DNA from: Desulfuromusa sp.
Lineage (GTDB): Bacteria; Desulfobacterota; Desulfuromonadia; Desulfuromonadales; Geopsychrobacteraceae
NCBI GenBank assembly: GCA_029933365.1
Contig: JAOZOH010000158.1
Location: forward strand, 1 to 6,044
DNA: 6,044 nt
Direction: 5' to 3'
Shown here: piece by piece, positions 1 to 5,547 of the stretch
Layout of the letters: every line of letters starts with the position of its first letter
How positions within the stretch are numbered: position 1 is the stretch's first letter
The notes under the pieces: model-generated
What the model was told of the DNA's origin: nothing
What the model saw: the letters and a program-made list of their open reading frames with translations, nothing else
Database searches by the model: none
Position numbers and translations under genes: made by a program

Positions 1-356
1 GTCTCTTCGCTGACCATACTTTTACTTTTGACCGCCAGCTTCGCCCCTTTTTTCTTTGCCAACTCGGTAATGTAGCGATTGGCATCTTCAGCTGTTTTAG
101 CCTGATAAACAATGGTTCCTGCAGCTTCTGCATTAGTTATAAATTGTTGGAGTAATTCTGTATGGTTTTCCCGCACTCCAGTTTTCATTGTCGCAATATT
201 ACCGCGCAACGACTCAAAATCATGCCCGGCAAAAGCTTTTTCACGGGAGATCAGAAAAGCATCACCAAATTGATGGAGAGCATCCTGCAATTTTGGGGTT
301 GCGAGAGCTTGATCAATCCGCTGGCGGTAATCTTTACTGCGCTGCTGTTTATTCAT
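1..356 (-). CDS. lutB: LutB/LldF-type iron-sulfur lactate utilization protein, N-terminal part (runs off left edge)
   Basis: This is the first 118 codons of a gene read leftward and cut by the window edge. LutB/LldF is the ferredoxin-like subunit of the LutABC/LldEFG complex, which oxidizes L-lactate to pyruvate in the cytoplasm. Visible features are a helical, charged N-terminus (MNKQQRSKDYRQRIDQAL), a segment LRGNIATMKTGVREN near residues 50-64, and AVKSKSMVSEE at residues 108-118, which matches the LutB LUD-domain signature VKSKSMV-EE. The cysteine-rich 4Fe-4S region of the family would lie beyond the edge. The start ATG is preceded by AAGGAT at a 6-base spacing. It lies 96 bases after lutC on the same strand, so co-transcription is likely. 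In Desulfovibrio-type loci, lutC is followed by a long LutB fused to a LutA-like domain. Whether that holds here cannot be seen. Confidence 0.86.
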   Translation of the reverse strand, partial: MNKQQRSKDYRQRIDQALATPKLQDALHQFGDAFLISREKAFAGHDFESLRGNIATMKTGVRENHTELLQQFITNAEAAGTIVYQAKTAEDANRYITELAKKKGAKLAVKSKSMVSEE

Positions 357-385
357 TGAATTATCCTTTTAAAAGACAGGCTTGA

Positions 386-449
386 GGATAAAGGATACAG
401 GTTCAAGGGATAAACCTGAAACCTGTATCCTTAAACCTTGAACCTATCC
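386..449. repeat. Nested inverted/direct repeat in the lutC-lutB gap
   Basis: The arms AAGGATACAGGT (391-402) and ACCTGTATCCTT (421-432) are a perfect 12-base inverted repeat. It can be extended by TCA/TGA across a single bulged A. A second, overlapping inverted repeat pairs AGGTTCAAGG (399-408) with CCTTGAACCT (436-445). The two stems share bases 399-402, so they exclude each other. The right half is also an imperfect tandem repeat, 412-430 against 433-449, both of the form AAACCT-GAACC-TATCC. No T-run follows on either strand, so this is not a classical terminator. It probably belongs to a dispersed repeat family, or acts as an mRNA processing or stability element between lutC and lutB. The structure is seen directly; the role is inference. 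Confidence 0.7.
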
Positions 450-452
450 CCA

Positions 453-1016
453 TTACATCTCCATAAAATCATCAGAAAGACCGGGAACCAGCAGAATGAA
501 CAATTCCTTCGGCCCGTGCACACCAATGGTCAAAACCCGCTCAATATCGGCGGTTCGGCTCGGACCGGTCACGTAAGCAATGTAATTACGAGAATCCCGC
601 TGATGCATTTGTCGTAGCGGCATCACTGCTTCCATTCCATCGGCAACAATCTTGCCGGGATCGAGCAAGGCAAACTGTTTTGGCGGTAAAGTCGTGGTTA
701 GACGGATATCCTCAGCAGTGCTTTCAAGAACCAAAGTTCCAGTATCGGCAATGGCAAAATTCACCCCGGTGATTCCCCCTTCTGCCGCCTCTGCAACTGT
801 ACGGAAGTTGTCGACCTCGGTTAATACTCCAGCTTTTTTTAAAGCTGATTTCAATTTAAAGCGGGCTCCGGAAGGAAAGGATGGAACCAGCAGAGAACCT
901 TCAATTTTCTCAGAGATATAATCAGCTGCCGCAGAGATTGAATCGACTGAAATAACTTCAGCACCAACATTAATAGCTGCTTCAGAAAATTGATCTACAA
1001 GTTGAGCTCTTGGCAT
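453..1016 (-). CDS. lutC: LutC/LldG-type lactate utilization protein (LUD domain)
   Basis: This encodes a 187-residue protein of the LUD family (LutC/YkgG, formerly DUF162). Together with LutA and LutB it is needed for L-lactate oxidation to pyruvate; its own biochemical role is poorly defined. Family hallmarks visible are GITGVNFAIADTGTLVLES (residues 81-99), LPPKQFALLDPGKIV (110-124), and the C-terminal blocks GPSRTADIER (151-160) and GVHGPKEL (165-172). It is at the short end for LutC proteins, which are often 200-240 residues, the difference being at the N-terminus. The ATG has AAGGAA six bases upstream, so the start is well supported. It has no signal peptide or membrane segment. It is the first gene of the leftward unit, transcribed from a promoter at 1055-1083 with a GntR-type operator between promoter and gene. 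lutB follows. Confidence 0.92.
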   Translation of the reverse strand: MPRAQLVDQFSEAAINVGAEVISVDSISAAADYISEKIEGSLLVPSFPSGARFKLKSALKKAGVLTEVDNFRTVAEAAEGGITGVNFAIADTGTLVLESTAEDIRLTTTLPPKQFALLDPGKIVADGMEAVMPLRQMHQRDSRNYIAYVTGPSRTADIERVLTIGVHGPKELFILLVPGLSDDFMEM

Positions 1017-1037
1017 GGCAGATTCCTTTTTCTATTT

Positions 1038-1054
1038 AATTGGTCTTACCATTT
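1038..1054. promoter_or_regulatory. GntR-family (PdhR/LldR/GlcC-type) operator at the lutC promoter
   Basis: The core TGGTCTTACCA (1041-1051) has the form TGGT-N3-ACCA. Including flanks it reads AATTGGT-N3-ACCATTT, close to the known PdhR box ATTGGT-N3-ACCAAT and to LldR and GlcC sites. On the lutC strand it starts three bases after the -10 hexamer, so it covers the transcription start and the early leader. That position fits repression. The same 15 bases, TGGTCTTACCATTTA, recur at 2663-2677 before glcD. Which regulator binds is inference; no GntR gene lies in the window. Confidence 0.75.
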
Positions 1055-1083
1055 ATCCTATATGACCAAAATTCAAATGTCAA
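1055..1083 (-). promoter_or_regulatory. Sigma-70 promoter of lutC
   Basis: Read on the minus strand, a perfect -35 TTGACA (1083-1078) is followed by a 17-base spacer and a -10 TAGGAT (1060-1055), which matches TATAAT at four of six positions. Transcription should begin near 1048, inside the operator at 1038-1054, and run into lutC about 30 bases later. Confidence 0.65.
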
Positions 1084-1167
1084 TTTATAAAATAACATTG
1101 TTCTGCGACGATAACATGATAAAATTATCGATCAATTATGCTCTTTTTGATTTATTTATGGATCAGG

Positions 1168-1229
1168 TGAAATATCTTTGATTTCAGTTATTTATTTCAA
1201 TAAATAGTTTTTTGATTCAGATATGAATC
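1168..1229. promoter_or_regulatory. Candidate upstream activator sites for the thiolase sigma-54 promoter
   Basis: There are two short palindromes: TGAAAT-N7-ATTTCA (1168-1186) and GATTCA-N4-TGAATC (1214-1229). They also share a direct repeat, TTTGATTTCAG (1177-1187) and TTTGATTCAG (1211-1220). From the expected transcription start near 1322 their centres are at about -145 and -100, the usual range for NtrC-type enhancer-binding proteins. Short palindromes arise by chance in AT-rich DNA, so the assignment is tentative. Confidence 0.35.
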
Positions 1230-1294
1230 GATATGATAGATTTTTTTGGCTGACATAAACAAACAAGACCTTGAATATAAAACGTTTTTATACT

Positions 1295-1311
1295 TTGGAA
1301 CAGTCCTTGCT
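1295..1311 (+). promoter_or_regulatory. Sigma-54 (RpoN) -24/-12 promoter of the thiolase gene
   Basis: The sequence TTGGAACAGTCCTTGCT carries the invariant GG (1297-1298) and GC (1309-1310) at the exact 12-base offset of the RpoN consensus TTGGCACG-N4-TTGCT, with mismatches only at two -24 flank positions. Transcription would start near 1322, giving a leader of about 31 bases that contains the AGGAGA ribosome binding site. No comparably good sigma-70 promoter was found between here and the upstream palindromes. Confidence 0.72.
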
Positions 1312-1352
1312 TTTAATGAACAATATATTTCCCCCACCATAGGAGAATCACA

Positions 1353-2528
1353 ATGGAAAATGTCTTTATCGTATCTGCACTACGTACCCCTTTTGGCTCG
1401 TTCGGTGGCGCACTGGCTGATATCTCAGCACCAGATCTAGCCTCTCAAATCATCAGTGAACTTGTGCAACGTTCTGCTCTTCCAAAGGAACTGATCAATG
1501 AAGTGGTTATTGGCCAGGTTCTCCAGGGTGGGGCAGCCCAAGCTCCAGCTCGCCAAGCCATGCGCATGGCGGGATTGCCCGACAGTACCCATGCCATGAC
1601 CATCAATAAAGTCTGCGGCAGTGGCTTAAAGGCAATCATGCTCGCCGCCGATTCAATCCTGCTGGGAAATTCACAGATTGTTATTGCCGGTGGCATGGAA
1701 AATATGTCTCAGGCTCCCTATGCCCTGCCAAAAGCGCGCTTTGGACAACGCCTGGGTAATGGCGAAATAGTTGACCTGCTCATCTATGATGCCTTGCTTG
1801 ATCCCTATTCAAAACGGCATATGGGTGAGATCACCGAAGATTGGGTGGTCAAACAGGGGTTGTCCCGCGAAGAGCAGGACAGCTTTGCGGCGCGTTCATA
1901 CACACTATCTCAGGCTGCAGTAAAAAATGGAACCTTTGCAGATGAACTAATCTCCGTTGTCAAAAAATCCCGCAAGGGGGATGTGACCATTACCGAAGAT
2001 GAAGAACCGTTCCGCGGCAGCGTTGCTAAGCTACCTGGCTTACGCCCTGCTTTCAGCAAAACCGGGACGATCACTGCCGGCAACGCCTCAACCATCAATG
2101 ACGGTGCGGGATTGGCTCTATTGGCGGGAGAAGCAGCCGTCACCAAACACAACCTGAAACCAATTGCCAGAATGGTCGCCAGCGCCACCAACAGTATCCA
2201 TCCCGATCTGTTTGCTGAAGCCCCGGTTGATGCCATCCGCAAATGCTGTGCAAAAGCCAATCTAAAGCTGAGCGATATCGGCCTGTTCGAAATCAACGAG
2301 GCTTTCGCTGCGGTTCCCTTGGTTGCCATTAAACAACTTGATCTGAATCCAGAGATTGTCAATGTCAATGGTGGTGCTGTATCTATCGGTCACCCCGTTG
2401 GTGCCAGCGGTGGACGTCTGGTTGCCACCCTGCTGCGCGAAATGAAAGTCCGTAACGTTAAATATGGCTTGGCAACCCTCTGTATTGGGGGCGGTGAAGC
2501 CGTTGCTGCTATTTTTGAACTGGTTTAG
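1353..2528 (+). CDS. Acetyl-CoA C-acetyltransferase (thiolase, biosynthetic/acetoacetyl-CoA type)
   Basis: This encodes a 391-residue cytoplasmic thiolase of the AtoB/PhaA/ThlA class. It interconverts two acetyl-CoA with acetoacetyl-CoA plus CoA. The full catalytic set is present: nucleophile Cys88 in INKVCGSGLKA, the NEAFA motif at 315-319, His347 in GGAVSIGHPVGASGGR, and Cys377 in LCIGGGEA. The N-terminal ALRTPFGSFGG and the length are normal for the family. The usual MG-TAEN segment reads MGEITEDW (157-164), a mild departure near the substrate pocket. The start ATG has AGGAGA at a 6-base spacing. It appears monocistronic: it has its own sigma-54-type promoter, and glcD downstream has a separate promoter. 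It could serve acetoacetate or fatty-acid catabolism or polyhydroxybutyrate synthesis. The neighbouring lactate genes suggest a link to acetyl-CoA supply or removal, but this is inference. Confidence 0.93.
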   Translation: MENVFIVSALRTPFGSFGGALADISAPDLASQIISELVQRSALPKELINEVVIGQVLQGGAAQAPARQAMRMAGLPDSTHAMTINKVCGSGLKAIMLAADSILLGNSQIVIAGGMENMSQAPYALPKARFGQRLGNGEIVDLLIYDALLDPYSKRHMGEITEDWVVKQGLSREEQDSFAARSYTLSQAAVKNGTFADELISVVKKSRKGDVTITEDEEPFRGSVAKLPGLRPAFSKTGTITAGNASTINDGAGLALLAGEAAVTKHNLKPIARMVASATNSIHPDLFAEAPVDAIRKCCAKANLKLSDIGLFEINEAFAAVPLVAIKQLDLNPEIVNVNGGAVSIGHPVGASGGRLVATLLREMKVRNVKYGLATLCIGGGEAVAAIFELV

Positions 2529-2569
2529 AAGAGTCAAAGACTTTAACGGAGAGGTAGTGAGAGACAAAG

Positions 2570-2594
2570 AAAGTTGAAGGCAAAAATCAACTTT
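2570..2594. repeat. Short inverted repeat downstream of the thiolase gene
   Basis: AAAGTTGA (2570-2577) and TCAACTTT (2587-2594) form a perfect 8-base stem with a 9-base loop, 41 bases after the thiolase stop. The stem is AT-rich and no T-run follows, so it is at best a weak transcript-end structure. The rest of the 2529-2622 gap shows nothing recognizable. Confidence 0.3.
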
Positions 2595-2622
2595 AGAATT
2601 TAAAGGAATTACTTTTATTTTC

Positions 2623-2651
2623 TTGACAGAAACAGACAGGCTATCTAGTCT
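2623..2651 (+). promoter_or_regulatory. Sigma-70 promoter of the glcD-glcF unit
   Basis: A perfect -35 TTGACA (2623-2628) is followed by a 17-base spacer and a weak -10 TAGTCT (2646-2651, three of six matches to TATAAT). Transcription would begin around 2658, inside the palindromic operator at 2655-2681, the same arrangement as at the lutC promoter. The weak -10 leaves the exact start uncertain. Confidence 0.5.
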
Positions 2652-2654
2652 TCT

Positions 2655-2681
2655 CAATTAAATGGTCTTACCATTTAATTG
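2655..2681. promoter_or_regulatory. Perfect 27-base palindromic GntR-type operator before glcD
   Basis: CAATTAAATGGT (2655-2666), CTT, then ACCATTTAATTG (2670-2681) form a perfect palindrome with 12-base arms around a 3-base centre. The core TGGT-N3-ACCA is the recognition form of PdhR, LldR and GlcC, the FadR-subfamily GntR regulators of pyruvate, lactate and glycolate genes. It lies over the expected transcription start, which fits repression relieved by the acid substrate. It shares 15 identical bases with the lutC operator. The regulator identity is inference. Confidence 0.82.
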
Positions 2682-2717
2682 AACGCGCCTTTTATCAGAG
2701 AAAACAAAGGGTTTCAT

Positions 2718-4100
2718 ATGATCGCTAAAAATATTTTAGACAAACTGACGCAAAAACTGGGAAAAGAAAATGTCGTCTTTGAGGAAGAAGATCTTCTGGT
2801 TCTCGGTTATGACGCCACCCCGGGGTTACATCATGCCCCTGATGTTGTTGTTTACCCAACCAGCACGGAGGCAGTTCAGGACGCTCTGCAGATTGCCCGC
2901 GAAGAAGGTCTGCCAATCACCCCACGCGGGAGTGGTAGCGGCTTATCTGGTGGCAGTATTCCTATTAAAGGGGGAATGGTTCTCTGCCTGAACCGGATGA
3001 ATAAAATTTTAGAGATTGACGAAGAGAACCTCACGGTCACAGCGCAAGCAGGAGTGATCACCTTAGATCTGGCCAATGCTGTTTTAAAAAAAGGTTTATA
3101 TTATCCCCCAGACCCAGCATCACAGCAAATTTCCACCATCGGCGGCAATGTCATGGAAGATGCTGGCGGGTTACGCTGCCTCAAATACGGGGTCACTGGT
3201 GATTACGTCATGGCTCTGAAATGTGTTCTCCCGGATGGCACCATCATTACCACAGGCGGGAAGAGTGTCAAAGATGTTGCCGGCTATTCATTCAAGGACC
3301 TTTTGATCAGCAGCGAAGGAACCCTTGCCATCATTACCGAGGTAACATTTCGCCTGATCCCTCCACCGCAAACAAGTCAAACAATGCTGGCTTATTTTGA
3401 CGATATTAAAACTGCTGGCAAAGCCGTGTCCGAAATTATTGCAGCAAAAATTATCCCCTCAACCATGGAGATTATGGACAAAACCACCATCAACTGTGTT
3501 GAAGACTACGTCAAGATTGGGCTGCCACGTGAAACGGCCGCACTATTGTTGATTGAGGTTGATGGTCACCCCGCTGTCGTTGAGGAGGAGAGTGCCGGAG
3601 TACAAAAGGTTCTCAAGCAAGTTAAAGCGACCGAGATACATATTGCTGCCAACGAAGAGGAAGCGCTTGGGCTGGCCACGGCACGCCGCATGGCTCTTTC
3701 TGCCATGGCCCGGGTTTCACCTTCAACCCTCATGGAAGATGCGACCGTTCCCCGCTCTTACATGGCGCAAACTTTTGCTGAGGTTGAAAGACTGGCAACA
3801 AAATATGATCTGACCGTTGGCACTTTTGGCCATGCCGGTGATGGCAACCTCCACCCTACAGTTCTCTGTGATGAGCGTGATGCTGACCAGATGAAACGGG
3901 CCCATGCCTTTTTTGATGACCTCTACACAAAAGTCCTTGAGTGGGGCGGTACCGTTTCAGGGGAACATGGCATTGGCATTGCTAAAAGAGATTATCTGGC
4001 CCGTCAGGTTGGTCCGGGAGGAGTTGCAGTGATGAAACGGATCAAGCACGCTTTTGATCCGGATGGAATTCTCAATCCTGGTAAAATATTTTTTGATTGA
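2718..4100 (+). CDS. glcD: FAD-linked 2-hydroxyacid dehydrogenase GlcD (D-lactate dehydrogenase or glycolate oxidase subunit)
   Basis: This encodes a 460-residue flavoprotein of the GlcD/D-lactate dehydrogenase family, which oxidizes a 2-hydroxyacid (D-lactate to pyruvate or glycolate to glyoxylate) and passes electrons to a partner Fe-S protein. The N-terminal FAD-binding domain (PCMH/FAD_binding_4) shows PRGSGSGLSGG (69-79), YYPPDPASQQISTIGGN (128-144) and GGLRCLKYGVTGDY. The C-terminal FAD-oxidase domain shows FGHAGDGNLHP (370-380), GEHGIG (415-420) and a DPDGILNPGK ending. Length is typical. The frame is open back to a TTG at 2679, but that codon lies inside the operator palindrome. The ATG at 2718 has AAAGG about 6-7 bases upstream and gives the normal family N-terminus. 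glcF follows after 103 bases. With LutBC nearby, D-lactate is the likelier substrate than glycolate, though sequence alone does not settle it. Confidence 0.92.
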   Translation: MIAKNILDKLTQKLGKENVVFEEEDLLVLGYDATPGLHHAPDVVVYPTSTEAVQDALQIAREEGLPITPRGSGSGLSGGSIPIKGGMVLCLNRMNKILEIDEENLTVTAQAGVITLDLANAVLKKGLYYPPDPASQQISTIGGNVMEDAGGLRCLKYGVTGDYVMALKCVLPDGTIITTGGKSVKDVAGYSFKDLLISSEGTLAIITEVTFRLIPPPQTSQTMLAYFDDIKTAGKAVSEIIAAKIIPSTMEIMDKTTINCVEDYVKIGLPRETAALLLIEVDGHPAVVEEESAGVQKVLKQVKATEIHIAANEEEALGLATARRMALSAMARVSPSTLMEDATVPRSYMAQTFAEVERLATKYDLTVGTFGHAGDGNLHPTVLCDERDADQMKRAHAFFDDLYTKVLEWGGTVSGEHGIGIAKRDYLARQVGPGGVAVMKRIKHAFDPDGILNPGKIFFD

Positions 4101-4110
4101 TTAAATCAAC

Positions 4111-4153
4111 CCTTCTCCCTGAGGGAGAAGGTGGCCAAAGGCCGGATGAGGGG
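4111..4153. repeat. REP-like palindromic repeat between glcD and glcF
   Basis: CTTCTCCC (4112-4119) and GGGAGAAG (4123-4130) form a perfect 8-base hairpin with a TGA loop. It is followed by GGCC-AAA-GGCC (4133-4143) and GGATGAGGGG. This two-hairpin pattern, ending in a GGATGAGGG-type tail, resembles dispersed extragenic palindromes common in proteobacterial genomes. CCCCTCA at 4172-4178 can pair with TGAGGGG at 4147-4153, so the unit may extend to 4178. No T-run follows, so it should not fully terminate transcription. It may adjust the relative amounts of glcD and glcF message. Confidence 0.7.
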
Positions 4154-4178
4154 AAACAGACTTGATAATGCCCCCTCA

Positions 4179-4194
4179 CCTGTACAAACAGGAA
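4179..4194 (+). promoter_or_regulatory. Hairpin overlapping the glcF ribosome binding site
   Basis: CCTGT (4179-4183) and ACAGG (4188-4192) can pair around an ACAA loop. The 3' arm contains the start of the likely ribosome binding site AGGAA (4190-4194), nine bases before the glcF ATG. If the five-pair stem forms, it would partly mask the site and make translation depend on ribosomes arriving from glcD or on other pairing. The stem is short, so the effect is speculative. Confidence 0.3.
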
Positions 4195-4203
4195 CTAAGT
4201 TAT

Positions 4204-5508
4204 ATGAAAAACACGGAAAAACTGGGCAATTTCACCCCTAATGATGCCCCTAAATATGAAGATATCCTGCAATGTATGCGCTGTGGTTTCTGTCTTCCAA
4301 CCTGTCCAACGTTCTCTTTAACCGGCAGGGAACGCTCCAGCCCACGTGGTCGAGTTGCTCTGGCTCGGGCAGTTGCTGAAGGAAAATTGGAATTTAATCA
4401 GGCAATGAAAGAGGAAGCCTTTTTCTGCCTTGATTGTCGCGCCTGCACCACGGCATGTCCATCAGGGGTTCAAGCAGGCAGTCTCATGGAAATGTGCCGT
4501 GCGCAGGTCAGTCAACAGCAACCGCTGCCAAAATGGCAAGCTGGTTTCCGGGATTTTGTCCTGAAGAAAATGTTACCAAATCCGGACTTACTGGAAACAT
4601 CGATGCTCCCAGCCCGCCTTTACCAGAAGCTGGGTATTCAATGGCTGGTGCGCCACAGCAAACTGCTGAAACTTGGACCTAAATGGATCGATAAAGCCGA
4701 AGGAATGATGCCTGAACTGCATCAACCCTTACGCCAACAACTGCCGGAACTCAGTCCTGCCAAAGGAGAAAAACGTGGTACGGTTGCCTTTTTCCTCGGC
4801 TGCGTAATGACCCTGATGTATTCCGAAGTCTCTCGCCAAACGGTTAAAGTTCTCAACCATCAGGGCTTTGATGTCATCACCCCAAAAACCCAGAAATGTT
4901 GCGGAGCACCTCACCTGACTGAGGGAGACCCGGAAACGGCCAGAAAGCTAGCAAGTCATAATCTGGATGTTTTTCTTGATCTCGATGTTGATGCCATTGT
5001 CACCGATTGTGCTGGTTGTGGTGCTGCGCTCAAAGAATATGAAGAACTCCTCGCTGATCGAGAAGATCATCAGCGTTTACAACTATTTCACAGTAAAATC
5101 AAAGATATCAGTGAATTTCTTATTGAAGTTGGCATCCATACTGAGGAGTTAAAACCGGTCAATAAAGTTGTCACCTACCACGAGCCTTGCCACCTTTGTC
5201 ATGCCCAGGGGATCAGCAAACAACCACGTGAAGTGCTCAAATCAATTCCTGGGGTAGAATTCCGCGAAATGAAAGAAGCTAACTGGTGTTGTGGCTCTGC
5301 AGCAACTTTCAGCCTGAAGTTCACTGAGGCCAGCCAGAAGATTCTTGACCGCAAACTGGACAATGTTCAAAACACCGAAGCAGAGGTTCTGATAACCTCA
5401 AATCCAGGTTGTCACCTACAATTGGATTGGGGATTACGCGAAGCTGAAATGCCACAACCGGTACTCCACTTGAGCGAACTGCTGGGAGAAGCGACACCGG
5501 ATGAGTGA
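4204..5508 (+). CDS. glcF: GlcF-type iron-sulfur subunit (4Fe-4S plus two CCG domains)
   Basis: This encodes a 434-residue electron-transfer partner of the preceding flavoprotein. The N-terminus has two 4Fe-4S ligand sets: CMRCGFCLPTCP (Cys24, 27, 30, 34) and CLDCRACTTACP (Cys75, 78, 81, 85). Two cysteine-rich CCG domains follow. The first has LGC (200), KCCGAPH (Cys232-233) and DCAGCG (269, 272). The second has HEPCHLCHAQG (329, 332), WCCGSA (362-363) and SNPGCH (403). This is the arrangement of GlcF and heterodisulfide-reductase HdrD-like proteins, with all cysteines intact. There are no membrane helices, so it would associate with the membrane peripherally or through partners. An upstream TTG (4162) and ATG (4168) are in frame but lie beside the repeat and lack ribosome binding sites. 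The ATG at 4204 is preceded by AGGAA and gives a normal length. It is co-oriented with glcD and probably shares its promoter. Confidence 0.92.
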   Translation: MKNTEKLGNFTPNDAPKYEDILQCMRCGFCLPTCPTFSLTGRERSSPRGRVALARAVAEGKLEFNQAMKEEAFFCLDCRACTTACPSGVQAGSLMEMCRAQVSQQQPLPKWQAGFRDFVLKKMLPNPDLLETSMLPARLYQKLGIQWLVRHSKLLKLGPKWIDKAEGMMPELHQPLRQQLPELSPAKGEKRGTVAFFLGCVMTLMYSEVSRQTVKVLNHQGFDVITPKTQKCCGAPHLTEGDPETARKLASHNLDVFLDLDVDAIVTDCAGCGAALKEYEELLADREDHQRLQLFHSKIKDISEFLIEVGIHTEELKPVNKVVTYHEPCHLCHAQGISKQPREVLKSIPGVEFREMKEANWCCGSAATFSLKFTEASQKILDRKLDNVQNTEAEVLITSNPGCHLQLDWGLREAEMPQPVLHLSELLGEATPDE

Positions 5509-5547
5509 TCGAACAAAGCTATCGATCCTATGGTTTTCTAGACACTC

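Larger units (their letters stand above)
1017..1352. other. Divergent intergenic regulatory region between lutC and the thiolase gene
   Basis: This is a non-coding, very AT-rich stretch of 336 bases between divergent genes. From left to right it holds the lutC ribosome binding site (1023-1028), the GntR-type operator, the lutC sigma-70 promoter, several short palindromes, and the -24/-12 promoter of the thiolase. The small palindromes include CGATAA (1109-1114) with TTATCG (1125-1130), and ATTTATT/AATAAAT near 1190-1206. Short open frames here lack ribosome binding sites and family signatures, and I regard them as chance. I saw no RNA gene or riboswitch. Confidence 0.75.

Noticed and set aside
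386..449. Repeats considered as a CRISPR array or phage attachment site
   Set aside because: There are only two imperfect copies with no regular spacers, and no cas, integrase or tRNA gene is in view.
652..921. Plus-strand open frame of 89 codons opposite lutC
   Set aside because: It lies wholly inside lutC on the other strand, has no ribosome binding site and no family signature; it is a shadow frame.
1246..1262. TTGGCTGACATAAACA considered as a second sigma-54 promoter
   Set aside because: It has the -24 GG but no GC at the -12 position; the site at 1295-1311 fits both.
1246..1440. Plus-strand open frame of 64 codons overlapping the thiolase start
   Set aside because: It begins at a non-ATG codon, crosses the -24/-12 promoter and overlaps the thiolase in another frame.
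1910..2368. Minus-strand open frame of 152 codons opposite the thiolase gene
   Set aside because: The thiolase frame carries all the catalytic motifs; this antisense frame has low-complexity composition and no recognizable domain.
2570..2594. Stem considered as a Rho-independent terminator for the thiolase gene
   Set aside because: The stem is AT-rich and is not followed by a T-run; it is listed only as an inverted repeat.
2262..2657. Minus-strand open frame of 131 codons spanning the thiolase end and the glcD promoter
   Set aside because: It overlaps the thiolase coding end, the promoter and the operator palindrome, and resembles no known protein.
5507..5527. GATCGA / TCGATC inverted repeat between glcF and the MFS gene as a bidirectional terminator
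   Set aside because: The six-base stem is short and no convincing T-run flanks it on either strand.
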